DNA from: Gammaproteobacteria bacterium
GTDB lineage: Bacteria > Pseudomonadota > Gammaproteobacteria > Pseudomonadales > Pseudohongiellaceae
Reading direction: 5' to 3'
Assembly: GCA_029253585.1 (NCBI GenBank)
Contig: JAQWZF010000021.1
Coordinates: forward strand, 1-64,000
DNA: 64,000 nt
Shown in pieces: positions 1 to 8,923 of this stretch. The notes beneath the pieces are model-generated. The model was given only the letters and a program-made list of their open reading frames with translations, did not search any database and was not told the origin of the DNA. Each line of letters starts with the position of its first letter. The first letter of the stretch is position 1. Position numbers and translations under genes: made by a program.

Positions 1-526
1 CCCTTAATTCCAGCGAGCCCAATAGGCTATCTGGCACCTCATGAGGAATTCGTCCCGTATGCACGTCTACGACGCCGCCGATTGCGCCACTTCCATAGAG
101 AAGCGTACTCGGGCCTTTCAGCACTTCGATACTCTCTGCAGTAAAAGGCTCGATCATTGTCATGTGATCAGGGCTGGAAACGGACACATCCAAGCTATCA
201 ATTCGATCCTCCATGACCTTAACCCGCGGGCCCCCAAGACCACGAATCACGGGCCTGCCAACAGCTTGACCAAAGTTGGACGAATGAACCCCGGGTATGT
301 CTCGTAAAGTTTCGGCCAACGATGGCGAAACTACTCTGCGAAGAGCATCGCCCGTTAGTACTGAAATAGGCTGTGCCAAGCCTTCTGCAGATAGCGGGTG
401 GGAGCGAACAATAAGTTCTTCAATTTCTCGATTCGCGGGGGTTTGAGCTTGAATGGCGCCGCTGACCGCAACGCTCAACAGTGATAATACAAAAATACCC
501 CGTAACGGGGATGTGGGATGACCCAT
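1..526 (-). CDS. TonB-dependent outer-membrane receptor, ZnuD-like (N-terminal part, cut by window edge)
   Basis: This is the 5' end of a minus-strand gene that leaves the window at base 1. It starts at the ATG complementary to 524-526, after a purine-rich GGAGT site. The first ~27 residues are a signal peptide (hydrophobic core, cleavage near AIQAQ). A TonB-dependent plug domain follows, with the segments VIRGLGGPRVKVMED and IEVLKGPSTLLYGSGAIGG, closely resembling zinc-uptake receptors of the ZnuD group. The expected role is TonB-driven uptake of zinc or a zinc complex across the outer membrane. It lies 58 bp behind a small metal-binding protein gene and downstream of a Zur box, which supports zinc over iron; the substrate is inferred. 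Confidence 0.85.
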   Translation of the reverse strand, partial: MGHPTSPLRGIFVLSLLSVAVSGAIQAQTPANREIEELIVRSHPLSAEGLAQPISVLTGDALRRVVSPSLAETLRDIPGVHSSNFGQAVGRPVIRGLGGPRVKVMEDRIDSLDVSVSSPDHMTMIEPFTAESIEVLKGPSTLLYGSGAIGGVVDVHTGRIPHEVPDSLLGSLELR

Positions 527-584
527 GGTATTTACTCCTTGATAACGATTTAAAATGAGCTCCTTTTGAGCTCGATCTGACTGT

Positions 585-884
585 TTACAAGGAAAATTGC
601 GGCGGTGCTCTTATAGGCGAACTTGCCGTGAAAGTCTTATCTAGCATCACGCTAATAAGGGCTAAAGATAGTTCGGTGAATGTAGTGGGATGACTAAAAC
701 TCGGCCTGCTGCCGTGGTGTTCGTCATCAATGCTAGCGTGACAAAGCAGACAAAGCTGTTCATCGCAATCTGGGTCCAAGGCATGCTCTGCTTCCAAAAC
801 CTGAGCAAATAACAATATCGCGCACAGCAAAAATACACGCCAATGGAGAAAGCCTTGCTTGCGAGGATGATCAAAATGGAACAT
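585..884 (-). CDS. Small exported His/Cys-rich protein of the zinc locus
   Basis: This 99-residue protein has an N-terminal hydrophobic segment (about residues 15-31, ending near LEAEHA) followed by a short region rich in potential metal ligands: HALDPDCDEQLCLLCHAS and DDEHHGS. I do not recognise a named family; small periplasmic metal-binding proteins of this kind occur in Zur-controlled operons. The gene begins 58 bp downstream of a Zur box and is followed at 58 bp by the ZnuD-like receptor on the same strand, so the two are probably co-transcribed. An overlapping frame (662-916) shows no comparable pattern and was set aside. A periplasmic zinc-binding or chaperone role is an inference. Confidence 0.6.
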   Translation of the reverse strand: MFHFDHPRKQGFLHWRVFLLCAILLFAQVLEAEHALDPDCDEQLCLLCHASIDDEHHGSRPSFSHPTTFTELSLALISVMLDKTFTASSPIRAPPQFSL

Positions 885-941
885 AGAAACCTAAGATTGC
901 GGGAGGTAACTAACAAAAGAGTCAGTCTTTCGAGAGATCTA

Positions 942-958
942 ATGTTATGTTATAACAT
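942..958. promoter_or_regulatory. Zur box
   Basis: The site has two perfect 7-bp arms, ATGTTAT and ATAACAT, separated by three bases (GTT). This is the core of the gammaproteobacterial Zur operator (ATGTTAT-ANT-ATAACAT). It lies 58 bp upstream of the small His/Cys protein on the minus strand and 170 bp upstream of zur on the plus strand, so it most likely represses the receptor operon when zinc is plentiful; control of zur itself is possible but less clear. Confidence 0.85.
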
Positions 959-1127
959 ATCTTTATGGCAAATCGAATTTCGAACCTGTTCTTAATGAAC
1001 AAGCAAGCGGCGAGCGAACATCAAGTCGATGCGAAACCCTCTGTCGATTTTCGCGTGCAATACCTCTATGATCGATGAGTCGCTCAAGAGCTGGGTTTCT
1101 AACTAACGCGCCCAACTAACTCCTTAA

Positions 1128-1673
1128 ATGGTGACATTACGACAAACAATCTCAACCTCAACTAGGAATATAGATTTGACTGATCGACTTCAAGAATCAT
1201 CAAAAAACGCTTTAAGCTTCGCCTGCAAACGTAACCATGCGCTATGCATCGAAGAAGCGCTAGAACATGCCAAACGTGTTTGTGAAAGAGCAGGTGAACG
1301 CTTTACTGACCTTCGCAAGCAAGTTTTCGCTATTGTTTGGGCTGAGCACAAGCCCGTAAAAGCCTACGATCTGCTGTCAGAATTGTCATCAATACGTAAA
1401 GGGGTTGCGCCAGCGACTGTCTATAGGGCATTGGACTTTCTTAAGTCGCAGGGGCTGGTGCACAAATTAGAGTCGCTCAACGCCTACTTAGGCTGTTCTC
1501 AACCAGAAACCGAACACCATGGGCATTTCCTAATTTGTGAATGCTGCGAAGAAGTTCGTGAGCTAGCGTTTGCGCCATTCAGCCAGTCAATCGATGAGAT
1601 TGAGAAGGCTCAGAAGTTCCAGATCAAACACACTACTATCGAACTACTCGGGCGGTGTATCAAATGTCAATGA
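1128..1673 (+). CDS. zur: Zinc uptake regulator, Fur family
   Basis: This 181-residue Fur-family repressor is most like Zur. The winged helix carries the typical AYDLLSEL and PATVYRALDFLKSQGLVHKLESLNAY segments (E. coli Zur has PPTVYRALDFLLEQGFVHKVES). The structural zinc site is CECC (residues ~146-149) paired with the C-terminal CIKC. In the zinc-bound form it binds the box at 942-958 and represses zinc uptake genes. The N-terminus is about 40 residues longer than E. coli Zur and no good ribosome site precedes the ATG at 1128, so the true start may lie further in, for instance at a TTG near 1176. Confidence 0.85.
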   Translation: MVTLRQTISTSTRNIDLTDRLQESSKNALSFACKRNHALCIEEALEHAKRVCERAGERFTDLRKQVFAIVWAEHKPVKAYDLLSELSSIRKGVAPATVYRALDFLKSQGLVHKLESLNAYLGCSQPETEHHGHFLICECCEEVRELAFAPFSQSIDEIEKAQKFQIKHTTIELLGRCIKCQ

Positions 1674-1709
1674 GATTCCCGCTCCCTTGTCACGCGAGCC
1701 TCTCCTAGC

Positions 1710-1949
1710 ATGCAAATTAAGCGGTTACTGGACGATAGAGTAGTAGTTACTGGAGATAAGCTTATTAACAGCCAGGGAGAGCACTGCGAGTTTGTAGAAC
1801 ATGCTAACGGCCAACTCGTTGCTGTGTCGCCGGATGGCAAGAAAGTTAGGAATTCGCCCGTTGAATTTGGTTGTTATCTGCTGAGTAAAGATAGGACGGA
1901 TCGAGGTCTAGCTAAGGATCGCCTTCGTAGCTTTTGGGAAGACTCATAG
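1710..1949 (+). CDS. Hypothetical protein, 79 residues
   Basis: This open frame starts 36 bp after zur on the same strand and encodes a small hydrophilic protein with alternating short beta-like segments (RVVVTGDKL, GQLVAVSPDGKKV) and a charged tail. No family is recognised, there is no signal peptide, and no clear Shine-Dalgarno sequence precedes the ATG. Its position suggests co-transcription with zur. It may be a real small gene, but coding support is weak. Confidence 0.35.
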   Translation: MQIKRLLDDRVVVTGDKLINSQGEHCEFVEHANGQLVAVSPDGKKVRNSPVEFGCYLLSKDRTDRGLAKDRLRSFWEDS

Positions 1950-2575
1950 ACAAGCAAGATGACAAAACTAATTGGCGGTACTTTTGGCGGTATCTCTATA
2001 ATAATTAAATAAATTATATTTATATAACAATGACTTATTGATACTATTCAGTAGTACCCATTGCTACCATATTATCAATGACTCACAAAGTATAGCCCGG
2101 CCGATCTTTGAAAAAGTAAACGCCGGGTAAACACCTCAATCACCTTTCCTCCTACTGCTAACGCCCCAACAAGCAATCAATTGGAAATAATTATGAGCGA
2201 TATAGAGAGTAGCAATACTGCAGAGCACAGCGAGCTAGAATTAAGGTGAATTTAGAAATCCCCCATCGTCCGGATTGGGTCGACAGAGAATACTCGGCTT
2301 TTATATAAACAGTGCTCACACAGTCGTATTGTGACTAAACAGGGTCAGTACCATTAATTATTCTATACAAAAATAATTAGCTACCATTCTTGCCAACAAT
2401 TCCGCTGTTGTGCGCTTTGGATTCCTGTCTTCGAATCGTATCTGCTGTCGCCTGAGGCCGAACTAAATCTGGCAGGATTCTCTTATTTTTCCAGTCCAGA
2501 AAACATACTTATGCTGCTTGAAGAGGTGGGCTACAAAGTAGAAAATATACCCCTGTTATCCGCTTTGTCTAGCAC
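1950..2575. other. AT-rich intergenic region between the zinc locus and idi
   Basis: The 626-bp stretch is AT-rich around 2000-2040 and carries no convincing gene. It contains one copy of a ~20-bp repeat (2052-2071) also found beyond the far side of the phototrophy cassette. A short open frame ends at 2579, but it lacks a start codon and any recognisable similarity. No tRNA or integrase was found. Confidence 0.5.
2052..2071 (+). repeat. Short dispersed direct repeat, copy 1
   Basis: TAGTACCCATTGCTACCATA matches TAATACCCATTACTACCATA at 10152-10171 with three mismatches, in the same orientation. The two copies lie on either side of the idi-crt-proteorhodopsin cassette. The similarity fades outside about 30 bp. 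Confidence 0.5.
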
Positions 2576-3559
2576 TTAGTCATCTGAGCAAGCCAACCCA
2601 ATCCTCAGCGCTGATTCAATGAATTCAAAATGGTCAAGCACCGCCTGAGTTGACTCTGTTGCGGCCTGCAAAACCGGACCCGCTTGAGCGACAACATTGG
2701 CACCAAGTTTGATGGCCTTGGCGGCATCCAGTCCATGACGTATACCTCCTGATGCGATGATGGGAATATGGGGAAGGCTAGCACGTACAGATTGCACAGC
2801 ATCAGGCGTGCTGATACCCCAATCTCGAAATACTTCACCCAAGGCACTCAGTCTTCTATTGACCGCACGGCTAGCCTCTACTTGAATAAAATTTGTACCC
2901 CCTTTTCCCGCGACGTCTATCGCTTGAACACCTGCGTCAACCAATCGAATTGCTGTCGAGGAAGAAATACCCATGCCGACTTCTTTTGCTACTACAGGCA
3001 CATCCAAAAATCGGGCCACAGTTTCAATAGCATTCAAAAGCCCTCGCCAATCCGTATCACCATCTTCTTGCATAAGTTCTTGTAGGCAGTTCAGATGGAT
3101 TATCAGGGCGTCTGCTTCAATCATATCTATTGCACGTTGCACATCGGAAAGCGAAAAATCATTCCTCAATTGAGCTGCGCCTAGGTTTGCATAGAGAGGG
3201 ATGTCCGGGGCCCACCTGCGTAAATGGCCTGTTAGGCCACCATTGCCAGCACTAAGTAAAGCGACCCGCTGGGATCCTACCCCCATTGCAATTCCAAGAT
3301 CTTGTGCTGCCTCTGCTAAATGTGCATTGATTTTCTCGGCTTTCAGGGGACCGCCTGTCATAGAACTAATTAGAAATGGCCGACGCAGTTGTTTACCTAA
3401 AAACTCTGAGGTCAGATCAAAGTTAAGCACATCCTTTTCGGGTAACGCATTGTGAGTCAATTGAATTTTATCCCATGGACTAGCCTGCGCCGCGGTTTCG
3501 ACCCGCTGCTTAAGTACTAAATCAATATGGTCTGCTTTTCGTTGTAGTATTTCAGTCAT
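2576..3559 (-). CDS. fni: Isopentenyl-diphosphate Delta-isomerase, type 2 (FMN-dependent)
   Basis: This 327-residue cytoplasmic enzyme interconverts IPP and DMAPP and so balances the precursors for GGPP synthesis by CrtE. It shows the type 2 pattern: ISSMTGGP near residue 65, GVGSQR near 97, IHLNCLQE near 155, VVAKEVG near 189, then GVQAIDVAGKGGT and IIASGGIRHGLDAAKAI, the FMN/phosphate-binding loops of the TIM barrel. Its length is near the usual 330-350. It is the last gene of the crtE-I-B-Y-blh-idi operon, 9 bp after blh. Type 2 isomerases are common in proteorhodopsin/carotenoid cassettes, which fits its job here. Confidence 0.93.
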   Translation of the reverse strand: MTEILQRKADHIDLVLKQRVETAAQASPWDKIQLTHNALPEKDVLNFDLTSEFLGKQLRRPFLISSMTGGPLKAEKINAHLAEAAQDLGIAMGVGSQRVALLSAGNGGLTGHLRRWAPDIPLYANLGAAQLRNDFSLSDVQRAIDMIEADALIIHLNCLQELMQEDGDTDWRGLLNAIETVARFLDVPVVAKEVGMGISSSTAIRLVDAGVQAIDVAGKGGTNFIQVEASRAVNRRLSALGEVFRDWGISTPDAVQSVRASLPHIPIIASGGIRHGLDAAKAIKLGANVVAQAGPVLQAATESTQAVLDHFEFIESALRIGLACSDD

Positions 3560-3568
3560 CTTATCTTT

Positions 3569-4435
3569 CTATGAACCTCTTTTTCTTGAAAGTGCGATAA
3601 GCACCATGTGTGGCACCGTCAAAGCGAACAAGCCTATAAAAATCACCTGAATTATCTGCTGGCTTAAATCTGCAGCCGGAAGATGAATTAGAAAAACAAT
3701 TCCTGCTGCGATGCCAAGCACGGTAAAAGGCAAAGCAAAAACTATAACCTGAGAAAAGCCAAGTTTAGACATTGACTCGTGTAAATGCAGTGGACTATGC
3801 AGCAGGCAAAAATAAAGAGTAAAGTAGGGTATTGGCGGCAATGCTACGGAGGCACAAAAAAGCGTAAAGATCTCTATTAGAGCTATTTTACTCAGATCTG
3901 GAGCGCTCATACATCTGCATACCACATACAAAGTGCTAACAACCGCGATAAGGCCCATTAACTCTACAACAACAGTACTAGAATTTGGGACAAGTAAATC
4001 AAATATTGACGTTACTTTTACCTCGAAGAAAAAAGCAGGCAAAGTTATAACTGATACGCTTACCGCGAGACTAAGAGGCCTATCGAAAAAAACAAGCCAA
4101 TCGCCGGAAAAATGCCAGGCCGAAAGTACTAACAAAGGAATCACAAGTACCTCGGGAGATACGAACCATATTCCAACCATTGCAAGAGATGATAGAAAAT
4201 ACGATAAGGAGAATACCATAAGCCCTCCGGCACCCTGCCAAAACCCGGCGCGTCTGGCAATAGCTGGATCGATAGCGCCGTGCGGGAGACCAGTAATCGC
4301 AAGAAGGGAAATGAGTATAGCGAGCTGTCCTGACAAGTTGTCGTGTAACCAAAAGTTATAACCCAAAATCGCCAAAGACATCATCGCGCTAAAAGCAATT
4401 CTTTTGGGCCATCTTTCTATAACGCTTTGCGCCAT
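3569..4435 (-). CDS. blh: Beta-carotene 15,15'-dioxygenase, Brp/Blh family
   Basis: This 288-residue inner-membrane protein has about eight hydrophobic segments and the family hallmark LPHGAIDP near residue 50, whose His is one of the expected iron ligands; further histidines occur in AWHFSGDW, LLHSPLHLHES and VPHMVL. The family cleaves beta-carotene centrally into two retinal molecules. Retinal is the chromophore of the divergent proteorhodopsin, so this enzyme joins the carotenoid branch to the pump. The start overlaps the end of crtY by 19 bp, implying translational coupling. Confidence 0.92.
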   Translation of the reverse strand: MAQSVIERWPKRIAFSAMMSLAILGYNFWLHDNLSGQLAILISLLAITGLPHGAIDPAIARRAGFWQGAGGLMVFSLSYFLSSLAMVGIWFVSPEVLVIPLLVLSAWHFSGDWLVFFDRPLSLAVSVSVITLPAFFFEVKVTSIFDLLVPNSSTVVVELMGLIAVVSTLYVVCRCMSAPDLSKIALIEIFTLFCASVALPPIPYFTLYFCLLHSPLHLHESMSKLGFSQVIVFALPFTVLGIAAGIVFLIHLPAADLSQQIIQVIFIGLFALTVPHMVLIALSRKRGS

Positions 4436-5640
4436 TTGCCACCCCTTTTTCTGATTGATAAACCCCGAAATAAATCAACCAAAACAGTTCGCACAAGAGG
4501 CCACTTGGGTAAACTTACGATCACAGCAAGCACATCTGTTCTGTTCGGACAATCGGTAAGAAAGCGTAAAAGGCGATCAGGCTTCACATTGCGTGCAAGT
4601 GATAAAAACAATTCGGGCGCAAGCGTAGGATCATCTCGAATCGTACAAAGAAAAATGTTGTCCATCCAGGCTAATTTAGCACTGTCGGAAGGAAAGCTTT
4701 GGCACTGCCCCGAAGCCAGTATTGTCTTCGCACACATGTCCGCCCAGCACTGTATGCGTTGAAAAGCATACCCCGTTGAGGGGCGAGCGGCACCGACTCC
4801 TATTCCAGCCCGCACCCACCGTGGGTCTGCTGCCTCAACTTGTGGCGCTACGCCCATTGGAATTACACCTGACTCCTCGCGGGTTATCTTGTATTTATTC
4901 TGATCGCTAATATGATTAGCCAGTTCAAGAGCCGCTTCTCGCAAAGTCTCAGGCGCCAACGGAGCACCCGAAAAACGGGTCACCTCTACCAAAATCGACT
5001 TCTCATCAATCGGTAAAATATAATTGAAGAGAAATCCATCACTGTCAGCCCGCATATCTTCCATTACTCTCGCTATATCTTCAATAGCATTTGTTGTGGT
5101 CAGCTCAATTTCGATACCATAAAATATTTGTTTTAATGTAGCTTTATTCATATCGAAAGAATCTGGAACGCGAGTATCAACGACTTGCTCTGCGCTGATT
5201 GAACCCCTGTCCAGGGTGACTTCGACGTTGCTGGGGTTAGGTGTAACACCTGTCACACGTGTATTTTTTAGAAGTGTGATCTGCTCGTGCTTTGATATTA
5301 GTTGCTCGGCTTGATCATAAAATCGAATTGAGGGGACATAATTATATTGCCACCCCGATTTAGAACTATGCTTATGTTGCTCCAACTTCGTCCCGAACTC
5401 CCACGTAGGCCAGGACTTTGCGACGAGGTTTTTATTCACCTTGTTTTCACGCTCCCAGAAGCACCACGACCTATCATCGATGTATTGAGCACGCGGCTCA
5501 ATTATAAGGGTCTTAGGTGCATGACTAGGCTTAGTCACCCGTTTACAGATTGCCATAGCCAAAGCAAGCCCTGCGCACCCGCCGCCAATAATGACTAAAT
5601 CATAACTGGTTGAATTTTCGCTAAGCAGAGGCGTGTGCAT
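4417..5640 (-). CDS. crtY: Lycopene beta-cyclase
   Basis: This 407-residue flavoprotein converts lycopene to beta-carotene. The N-terminal dinucleotide fold is DLVIIGGGCAGLALA (residues ~14-28), followed by the family motif DDRSWCFWE near 56. GVIPMGVAP and AGIGVGAARPSTGYAFQRIQ near 270-300 are the usual substrate-side motifs of CrtY. The length is typical. It overlaps crtB by 20 bp upstream and blh by 19 bp downstream, so the genes are probably translated in a coupled way. The product feeds Blh. Confidence 0.93.
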   Translation of the reverse strand: MHTPLLSENSTSYDLVIIGGGCAGLALAMAICKRVTKPSHAPKTLIIEPRAQYIDDRSWCFWERENKVNKNLVAKSWPTWEFGTKLEQHKHSSKSGWQYNYVPSIRFYDQAEQLISKHEQITLLKNTRVTGVTPNPSNVEVTLDRGSISAEQVVDTRVPDSFDMNKATLKQIFYGIEIELTTTNAIEDIARVMEDMRADSDGFLFNYILPIDEKSILVEVTRFSGAPLAPETLREAALELANHISDQNKYKITREESGVIPMGVAPQVEAADPRWVRAGIGVGAARPSTGYAFQRIQCWADMCAKTILASGQCQSFPSDSAKLAWMDNIFLCTIRDDPTLAPELFLSLARNVKPDRLLRFLTDCPNRTDVLAVIVSLPKWPLVRTVLVDLFRGLSIRKRGGKWRKAL

Positions 5641-6538
5641 TTGGAAGATCTACTAAGTGTAAATGGAGTGACTGCACGTGCGGCACGTAAGTTCGAGTGC
5701 GACGGCTCGACAGGGCTAACTTTAATGCCACACGAAACTTGCGCGGCAGCGTGACATGCGCGCGCCCTAAAAAAGGATCATATTTTTGCTCGCCTAAGAC
5801 TACACCGATTTCTCGGTAAACTTTCGCGGCTATTGAGATCGCAATTTTAGAGCGGGGAGGTAAAAATCTCAGGCCCTCCGAGCCTGAATCATAATAATGC
5901 TCGGCGAGTTGCAGAAGTTTCTCTACTGCCGTTTGGATCACGCTGCTGTGAGAATTACCGGGCACTGTAAGAGCCTGTGGTGAGATGTCGCCAATCCATT
6001 GAGCCGGAATGTATCTCCGACCCCGCAAAGCGTCTTCTCGAATATCTCTAGCAATATTAGTCAGCTGCATTCCGATTCCAAGATCGATCGCATGGACTCT
6101 AGCTCTTGGTTCCGAAACGCCAAGCACGTCACACATCAACAGACCTACAGTCCCTGCTACTCTATAGCAATAACGCAGCAGCTGCGCAGTATCTTCAACA
6201 ATGACCGGTTCTAAATCAGATTCAATGCCTTTAATTAGCTCTGAAATAACCTTCGGCTGCATTCGACTGTCTGAGGCCAGACAAATGAAATCCTGAATCA
6301 CAGGATGCCTACTACACCCAATTTTTAGCTCTTTTTTAAACGTCTCTAGCTGAGCCCTTGCTGTATCTGAGTTCAAGGTCTCATCAACGAGGTCGTCTAT
6401 GAAGCGACAGAACCTATAGAGCCTCGCGCTGCCCTCTAATTGATCTCGGCTAAGGAAGTGGCCCGCAAACCTGAAGGACTTACCATGCTGGCCCAGCGCG
6501 CTTAGAGCCGAAGCTATAGATTTATCCGATTGATTCAT
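5621..6538 (-). CDS. crtB: Phytoene synthase
   Basis: This 305-residue squalene/phytoene synthase-family enzyme condenses two GGPP to phytoene. The first Asp-rich motif is FCRFIDDLVDE (near residue 45) and the second is NIARDIREDALRGRRYIP (near 163-180); both bind Mg-diphosphate. It starts 19 bp after crtI ends and overlaps crtY at its 3' end. Length and motif spacing are normal for CrtB. Confidence 0.95.
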   Translation of the reverse strand: MNQSDKSIASALSALGQHGKSFRFAGHFLSRDQLEGSARLYRFCRFIDDLVDETLNSDTARAQLETFKKELKIGCSRHPVIQDFICLASDSRMQPKVISELIKGIESDLEPVIVEDTAQLLRYCYRVAGTVGLLMCDVLGVSEPRARVHAIDLGIGMQLTNIARDIREDALRGRRYIPAQWIGDISPQALTVPGNSHSSVIQTAVEKLLQLAEHYYDSGSEGLRFLPPRSKIAISIAAKVYREIGVVLGEQKYDPFLGRAHVTLPRKFRVALKLALSSRRTRTYVPHVQSLHLHLVDLPNAHASA

Positions 6539-6557
6539 AGTCCGATTGAATGCTCAG

Positions 6558-8054
6558 TTAAGCAGCCTCGTTATTTCTAGTGTGATGCGCATCTGGAACG
6601 AGTCGATCGAGAACCTTAGCTGAACTCACGACGCCAGGTAATCCTGCCCCTGGGTGAGTGCCCGCACCTACTAAGAACAAGTTCTCGGGCCCCTCTGATT
6701 TATTGTGATATCGAAACCACGCTGATTGTGAGAATAACGGCGCCACTGAGAACCCAGCACCTCCCTCACTCAAGTAGTCATTTGCAAAATCTTCAGGTGT
6801 CATAAAAAAGTCTGTCACCAGATGACGTTCGAGATCAGGCAACATAGTATGACTCATAGATTCAATGATGCGGTTGCGAAGTATTGCTCCTTGGGTTGCC
6901 CAATCTATGCCTGCATTGAGATTGGGAACTGGCGCCAGCACATAGAATGAGTCACAACCTTCAGGTGCAAAACTCGGGTCTGTCGCCGTCGGACGGTGCA
7001 AATAGAGCGAAAAGTCTTTTGGTAAGGACGAGCCTTTGAAAATTTCAGTAAGTAACTTCCTATATCGCTGACCCAACCAGATAGTATGGTGCGCTATATC
7101 GGGGTAGATTTTATCAGTCCCAAAATAGAGAACAAAAAGGCCCATCGACAAGGCATGGTGCTGGGTCTTTTTCCGCGCTAACCAAGATTGCTGCGAGGGC
7201 TGAAGCATATTTTTGTAAAGATGCTTTGGATCGACGTCGGAGACAACAACATCAGCTTCAAACCTATTGCCATCTTCGAGGAGCACGCCGCAAGCCTTGT
7301 TTTCCTCAACCAGTATCTCCTGAACCGTGGAATTCAGATGGATCTCAATACCGAGCTCCTTCATGAGTTTGGCAAGGGCATCGACCAAGGCGCCAGTGCC
7401 ACCCATTGCGAAGTGGATGCCCCAACGACGCTCCAAGAAATGAATTAATCCGTAGATGCTAGTCGTATCAAAAGGATTTCCACCCACAAGCAGAGGTTGA
7501 ACTGAGAAAGCCTGTCTTAATTCGGAGTTTTGGATATACGCACACACCATCTGCCATACGGTGCGGTAACACTTTAGCCTAATTAATGCGGGTATTTGAG
7601 CAAACATTGCGGTTATTTTATGGAAGGGCTGGTCAGCTAATTCCGTAAAGCCGAGGTCGAAAATCTTTTCCGAATGCGCCACCAGACTGCGATATCCGCT
7701 CACATCTCTTGGATCAAACCGAGCTATCTCAGCCTCTGTATCCTCAATATCTCCACCGTAATTAAAGATTTTTCCGTCTGAAAACTGAAACCGATACCAC
7801 GGATCTAGCGCCTTAAATTCAACGTAGTCTTCGCGATGCCGGCCGTGAAGTGAAAAAAGCTCATCGAACAAAAATGGCGCTGTGATTACAGTCGGGCCGG
7901 CATCAAATTTGTATCCATCTCGCTCGAACACCTGGGCTCTGCCTCCCAATCGAGGGCAGCGATCAACAATCTGGACCCTATAACCTTTAGCGCTGAGTCG
8001 AATAGCAGACGCCATCCCTCCAAAACCACCCCCTACAACAATCGCGCGAATCAT
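6558..8054 (-). CDS. crtI: Phytoene desaturase
   Basis: This 498-residue FAD enzyme is the CrtI-type desaturase that turns phytoene into lycopene in four steps. It opens with an FAD-binding fold, VVGGGFGGMASAIRL, then RLGGRAQVFERDGYKFDAGPTV, and closes with the bacterial desaturase signature NLFLVGAGTHPGAGLPGVV. The start overlaps the stop of crtE by 4 bp (ATGA), so the two are translationally coupled. Confidence 0.95.
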   Translation of the reverse strand: MIRAIVVGGGFGGMASAIRLSAKGYRVQIVDRCPRLGGRAQVFERDGYKFDAGPTVITAPFLFDELFSLHGRHREDYVEFKALDPWYRFQFSDGKIFNYGGDIEDTEAEIARFDPRDVSGYRSLVAHSEKIFDLGFTELADQPFHKITAMFAQIPALIRLKCYRTVWQMVCAYIQNSELRQAFSVQPLLVGGNPFDTTSIYGLIHFLERRWGIHFAMGGTGALVDALAKLMKELGIEIHLNSTVQEILVEENKACGVLLEDGNRFEADVVVSDVDPKHLYKNMLQPSQQSWLARKKTQHHALSMGLFVLYFGTDKIYPDIAHHTIWLGQRYRKLLTEIFKGSSLPKDFSLYLHRPTATDPSFAPEGCDSFYVLAPVPNLNAGIDWATQGAILRNRIIESMSHTMLPDLERHLVTDFFMTPEDFANDYLSEGGAGFSVAPLFSQSAWFRYHNKSEGPENLFLVGAGTHPGAGLPGVVSSAKVLDRLVPDAHHTRNNEAA

Positions 8055-8923
8055 GCAGCCTCTTTTTCGAGCATCGCTAGAAGTGTGACGCAGTTCTCGC
8101 AGAGTAAATTGGCACAGCCATTTGGTAATTTGGACGCACTCTTTAAGGCCTGTGCCAAGTAAGAGTGAGCCAGATCTTCCGCCCTGTTACCCGGTATACC
8201 TGACAGTCCCTTCTCGTTGACTAATTGAGCCAGGTTAAAGTGATTGCCGGCGAATCTGTCTTTAGAGAGATCTTGGATATCATCGAAAATTTGATAGCCT
8301 ACTCCAAATAGCGAACCTGTTTCTCCCGCTAGATCAACACAGTTCTCATAGCCTGCGAGGATAAGCGGAAGCTGCAGACTGAGGGAAAAAAGAGGTCCAG
8401 ATTTGTCTGCCGCTACAGCGATGCCCTCTGTTACGCTTTCCGATTGGTTATGACTTAGGTCCTTCGTTTGACCTTGCAGCGTTTTGACGACCGCTTGGTG
8501 CATTGTGGATATCAACTGCTGACCTGACGTTACTCCACCAATGCTAGCTACCAGGGCATAGGCGTTCGATAACAACAGATCCGTTGCATTTATCGCTAGG
8601 TCCGGCCCGAATTTTTTCCAAACCGCAGGTTTACCGCGTCTTAGTGCATCTCGGTCCTGAAGGTCATCCTGGATTAGAGAGGCGTTATGCAAACTTTCTA
8701 CGGCGGCGGCAAGATGTGCGGCTCTCTCTGGGGAGATGTCAAGTGCCAAACTAGCCGCTAAAGAGAGCGACATGCGAGCGCCTGACCCCGGATACGAAAG
8801 ATGGTAGTCAATTGCATCATAGAGGCGAGTCCCCGGCGAGAGGCCTGAAAGTGCTGACTGGTGAGAGAGAATCTGACTTTCTATTAGCAGTTTCTTGATT
8901 TTAGACTCTATTTTTGGCTCCAT
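8051..8923 (-). CDS. crtE: Geranylgeranyl diphosphate synthase
   Basis: This 290-residue trans-prenyltransferase supplies GGPP for CrtB. The first Asp-rich motif is DDLQD (residues 86-90) and the second DDIQD (214-218). It is preceded by a strong site, GGGAGGGCGTT, directly before the ATG. It is the first gene of the six-gene minus-strand operon; its promoter lies in the 213-bp AT-rich gap shared with the divergent rhodopsin gene. Confidence 0.93.
   Translation of the reverse strand: MEPKIESKIKKLLIESQILSHQSALSGLSPGTRLYDAIDYHLSYPGSGARMSLSLAASLALDISPERAAHLAAAVESLHNASLIQDDLQDRDALRRGKPAVWKKFGPDLAINATDLLLSNAYALVASIGGVTSGQQLISTMHQAVVKTLQGQTKDLSHNQSESVTEGIAVAADKSGPLFSLSLQLPLILAGYENCVDLAGETGSLFGVGYQIFDDIQDLSKDRFAGNHFNLAQLVNEKGLSGIPGNRAEDLAHSYLAQALKSASKLPNGCANLLCENCVTLLAMLEKEAA

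Noticed and set aside
662..916. 84-residue hydrophobic minus-strand frame
   Set aside because: It overlaps the His/Cys-rich protein in another frame; that frame has the better signal peptide and metal-ligand pattern.
2376..2579. Open plus-strand frame ending PENILMLLEEVGYKVENIPLLSALSST just before the idi stop codon
   Set aside because: It looks protein-like, but has no start codon, no ribosome site and no similarity I recognise; too short to call even as a remnant.
3933..4361. 142-residue plus-strand frame inside blh
   Set aside because: It is antisense to a clearly recognised gene and has low-complexity Ser/Thr/Lys content typical of a shadow frame.
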